Source: Flabesymbios commensalis (Eukaryota; Annelida; Polychaeta; Terebellida; Flabelligeridae). Taken from it: 64,000 nucleotides of DNA. The stretch's first letter is position 1, and each line of letters opens with the position of its first letter. A program made the translations under genes and the position numbers. The notes beneath the pieces are model-generated. The model saw nothing but the letters and a program-made list of their open reading frames with translations, did not search any database and was not told the origin of the DNA. Below are positions 62,676-64,000 of this stretch, piece after piece. Where the stretch lies: contig OZ024902.1 of assembly GCA_964017125.1 (NCBI GenBank), positions 51,834,309 through 51,898,308 on the forward strand. Reading direction: 5' to 3'.

Positions 62676-63629
62676 GTCAACACCGTACCATTTTGTAATG
62701 CTAAGCACACATTACACCACAACCTCACGTTTTGCGTCTGCATTATATCCAGGTGATCCATTTCTATAAAAAGGAGCTTTGAAAATTATCCTTGGTCCCA
62801 TGGTCAGGAACATATATAAAATAAAACGTTACATGTAGAGGTCATCACCGTAATAGATTGGCGTCATCACGTAACATAGCCTGTCAGACGTAACCAATAG
62901 GTGCATATGTACACATACAATTTCACTAATTATTAAAATTGGCCTACTTTCATCTAGTTCAGCTGTTTTAAGCATCAAAAAATGTAAAGTGGATTAATAT
63001 TAAAGCATTCCAACACAATCTGTCAACACCATAACAAAATTTGTCAGCACCGGAACAGAAATTCGTTATGGTGATGACTGTTACTGTTATGACAAATTGT
63101 ATGTCTATTAAATATTTCCCCCTGAAAAAAATCAATATTATCACCCAAACTATATCATATATTTGGGTCACACAAATCAGCTTAACGACATTGACTTTTG
63201 ATTTCTACTTTCAACTGTGGCTATATGTGGGCCGTTAAGGTGATGACTTACAATAAACATTCCATTTAAAATTATTCCTTAGAGTGGTATTTTGAAAGAC
63301 AAAATATAAAACTTTCACCAACCTTGTGTGTCCCATGCTAGAGCACAAAAGATCAGTCGTATGCAATGATCATCACAACATACCAGTTGCAATGAACACC
63401 AGCTAGCCTCATGAATATGCTGTGTTATGGTGTTGACATTACTCTGATGGGCACATTTGTCAATGCAACATGTATGCTACCATACGGCACCCTTTTCTCT
63501 GTATGATCTGATTGGTATTCCCTGAGGTTACAAACTAGGAAATACATTTCCAGATACCTGGCACTTATGTACATTGCAAAATGTTATTAAACACAGAAAA
63601 TCAGCTTTCGGACACGTTACGGTGTTAAC
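62676..63629. repeat. Inverted cluster of GTCAWCACCGTAAC sites
   Basis: Forward sites: 62,676 (GTCAACACCGTACC), 62,841 (GTCATCACCGTAAT), 62,863 (GTCATCACGTAAC), 63,022 (GTCAACACCATAAC), 63,043 (GTCAGCACCGGAAC). Reverse sites: 63,065 (GTTATGGTGATGAC), 63,234 (GTTAAGGTGATGAC), 63,424 (GTTATGGTGTTGAC), 63,616 (GTTACGGTGTTAAC). All forward sites lie left of all reverse ones, as in subterminal transposase-binding repeats. The outer ends of an element could not be found. Confidence 0.6.
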
Positions 63630-63858
63630 AATAATGTCATACTCTGATACCAAAAACTATTATAATGGGTGCACTTAGGAGAGTGTTTTTTTGCCAACAT
63701 TGTTCACATTGATAGTGAACTGTTGACATGGGCAGCTACATTTAACAGCCTTTAATTTAGGTAGTAGGCCTATTCAACGTTATATTGCTAAGACTAGTCG
63801 TATACGCTAGATACGCCTACAACGGTTTTGCTAACTTGCCAAGATTGTCGTACAGGCT

Positions 63859-63913
63859 AGCCCTGAATACAAGGCTATTCCGCCCGAGGGCAAAGTAGAC
63901 TTGTATTCAGGGC
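63859..63913. repeat. Hairpin AGCCCTGAATACAAG
   Basis: AGCCCTGAATACAAGGCTAT and GACTTGTATTCAGGGCT with loop around CGCCCGAGGGC; TCGTAC follows on one side and precedes on the other. Confidence 0.8.
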
Positions 63914-63922
63914 TATGTCGTA

Positions 63923-64000
63923 CTCAGCAAACATTAGGTTTACTGTTGAGCTAACGTCGTAGACGATATGCTAACGGTAAACCAACGTTGGGCCAACGTC
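63923..64000. repeat. Family-A MITE cut by the window end
   Basis: CTCAGCAAACATTAGGTTTA, centre GTCGTAGACG, partner arm CGGTAAACCAACGTTGGG. The outer right end is beyond the window. Confidence 0.75.

Noticed and set aside
1-64000. Retrovirus, LTR or Polinton remains
   Set aside because: No LTR pair, integrase, protease, capsid or packaging ATPase motifs seen; the only reverse transcriptase is a LINE.

Overview
This window is AT-rich, non-coding DNA from a metazoan. A marine invertebrate is likely (the palindrome TAGGCCTA is very frequent, and a CR1/Jockey-group LINE and an Academ-like DNA transposon are present), but the species cannot be named from this sequence. I find no host protein gene, rRNA, free-standing tRNA or CRISPR array that I can support, and no retrovirus, LTR element or Polinton. 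What can be read is almost wholly transposon-derived: more than fifteen families of short hairpin-forming elements (MITEs), several longer non-autonomous elements with terminal inverted repeats (TIRs), tRNA-derived SINEs, a tandem array, and one coding DNA transposon cut by a LINE.

Layout. 0-7 kb: a four-level nest. A family-A palindrome is split by a TTAA element (family D), D is split by a 3.4-kb element with ~490-bp TIRs, and that element holds more family-A copies; a family-E element sits at the D end. 8-10.2 kb: two family-H elements, an 82-bp tandem duplication and a 776-bp TIR element built of GCGAATG-like words. 10.6-28 kb: scattered MITEs, a palindromic AAGTCGTTATAACGACTT satellite (14.5 kb), a SINE whose tail has grown into a 265-bp (ATTC)n tract (16 kb), SINE pieces (13.3, 18.3, 19.6 kb) and a CpG-dense TIR element (23 kb). 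28.97-36.55 kb: an Academ-like transposon on the minus strand. Its ~4.3-kb broken gene encodes N-terminal zinc modules, a DDE-type core, an XPG/FEN1-like nuclease region and a C-terminal Cys-rich CXC module; a 2.4-kb 5'-truncated LINE lies inside its right TIR. 36.8-37.2 kb: a full SINE. 38.8-40.7 kb: a diverged segmental duplication, one copy of which preserves the empty site of a TTAA element. 40.71-45.28 kb: five tandem ~930-bp units, four of which carry a nested hairpin. 45-64 kb: more MITEs and TIR elements, a near-perfect 96-bp palindrome, a second full SINE with a 14-bp target duplication, and a cluster of inverted subterminal repeats near 63 kb.

Two patterns stand out. First, family-A copies differ from one another while the two arms of each copy still match, so arms co-vary. 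Second, four or five unrelated TTAA families (B, D, E, F, G) share one plan: CCCTT-like ends, TTAA target duplications, about 220-250 bp, and one strong hairpin, in most of them close to one end. Coordinates of MITE edges are by eye and may be off by a few bases; family letters are mine.
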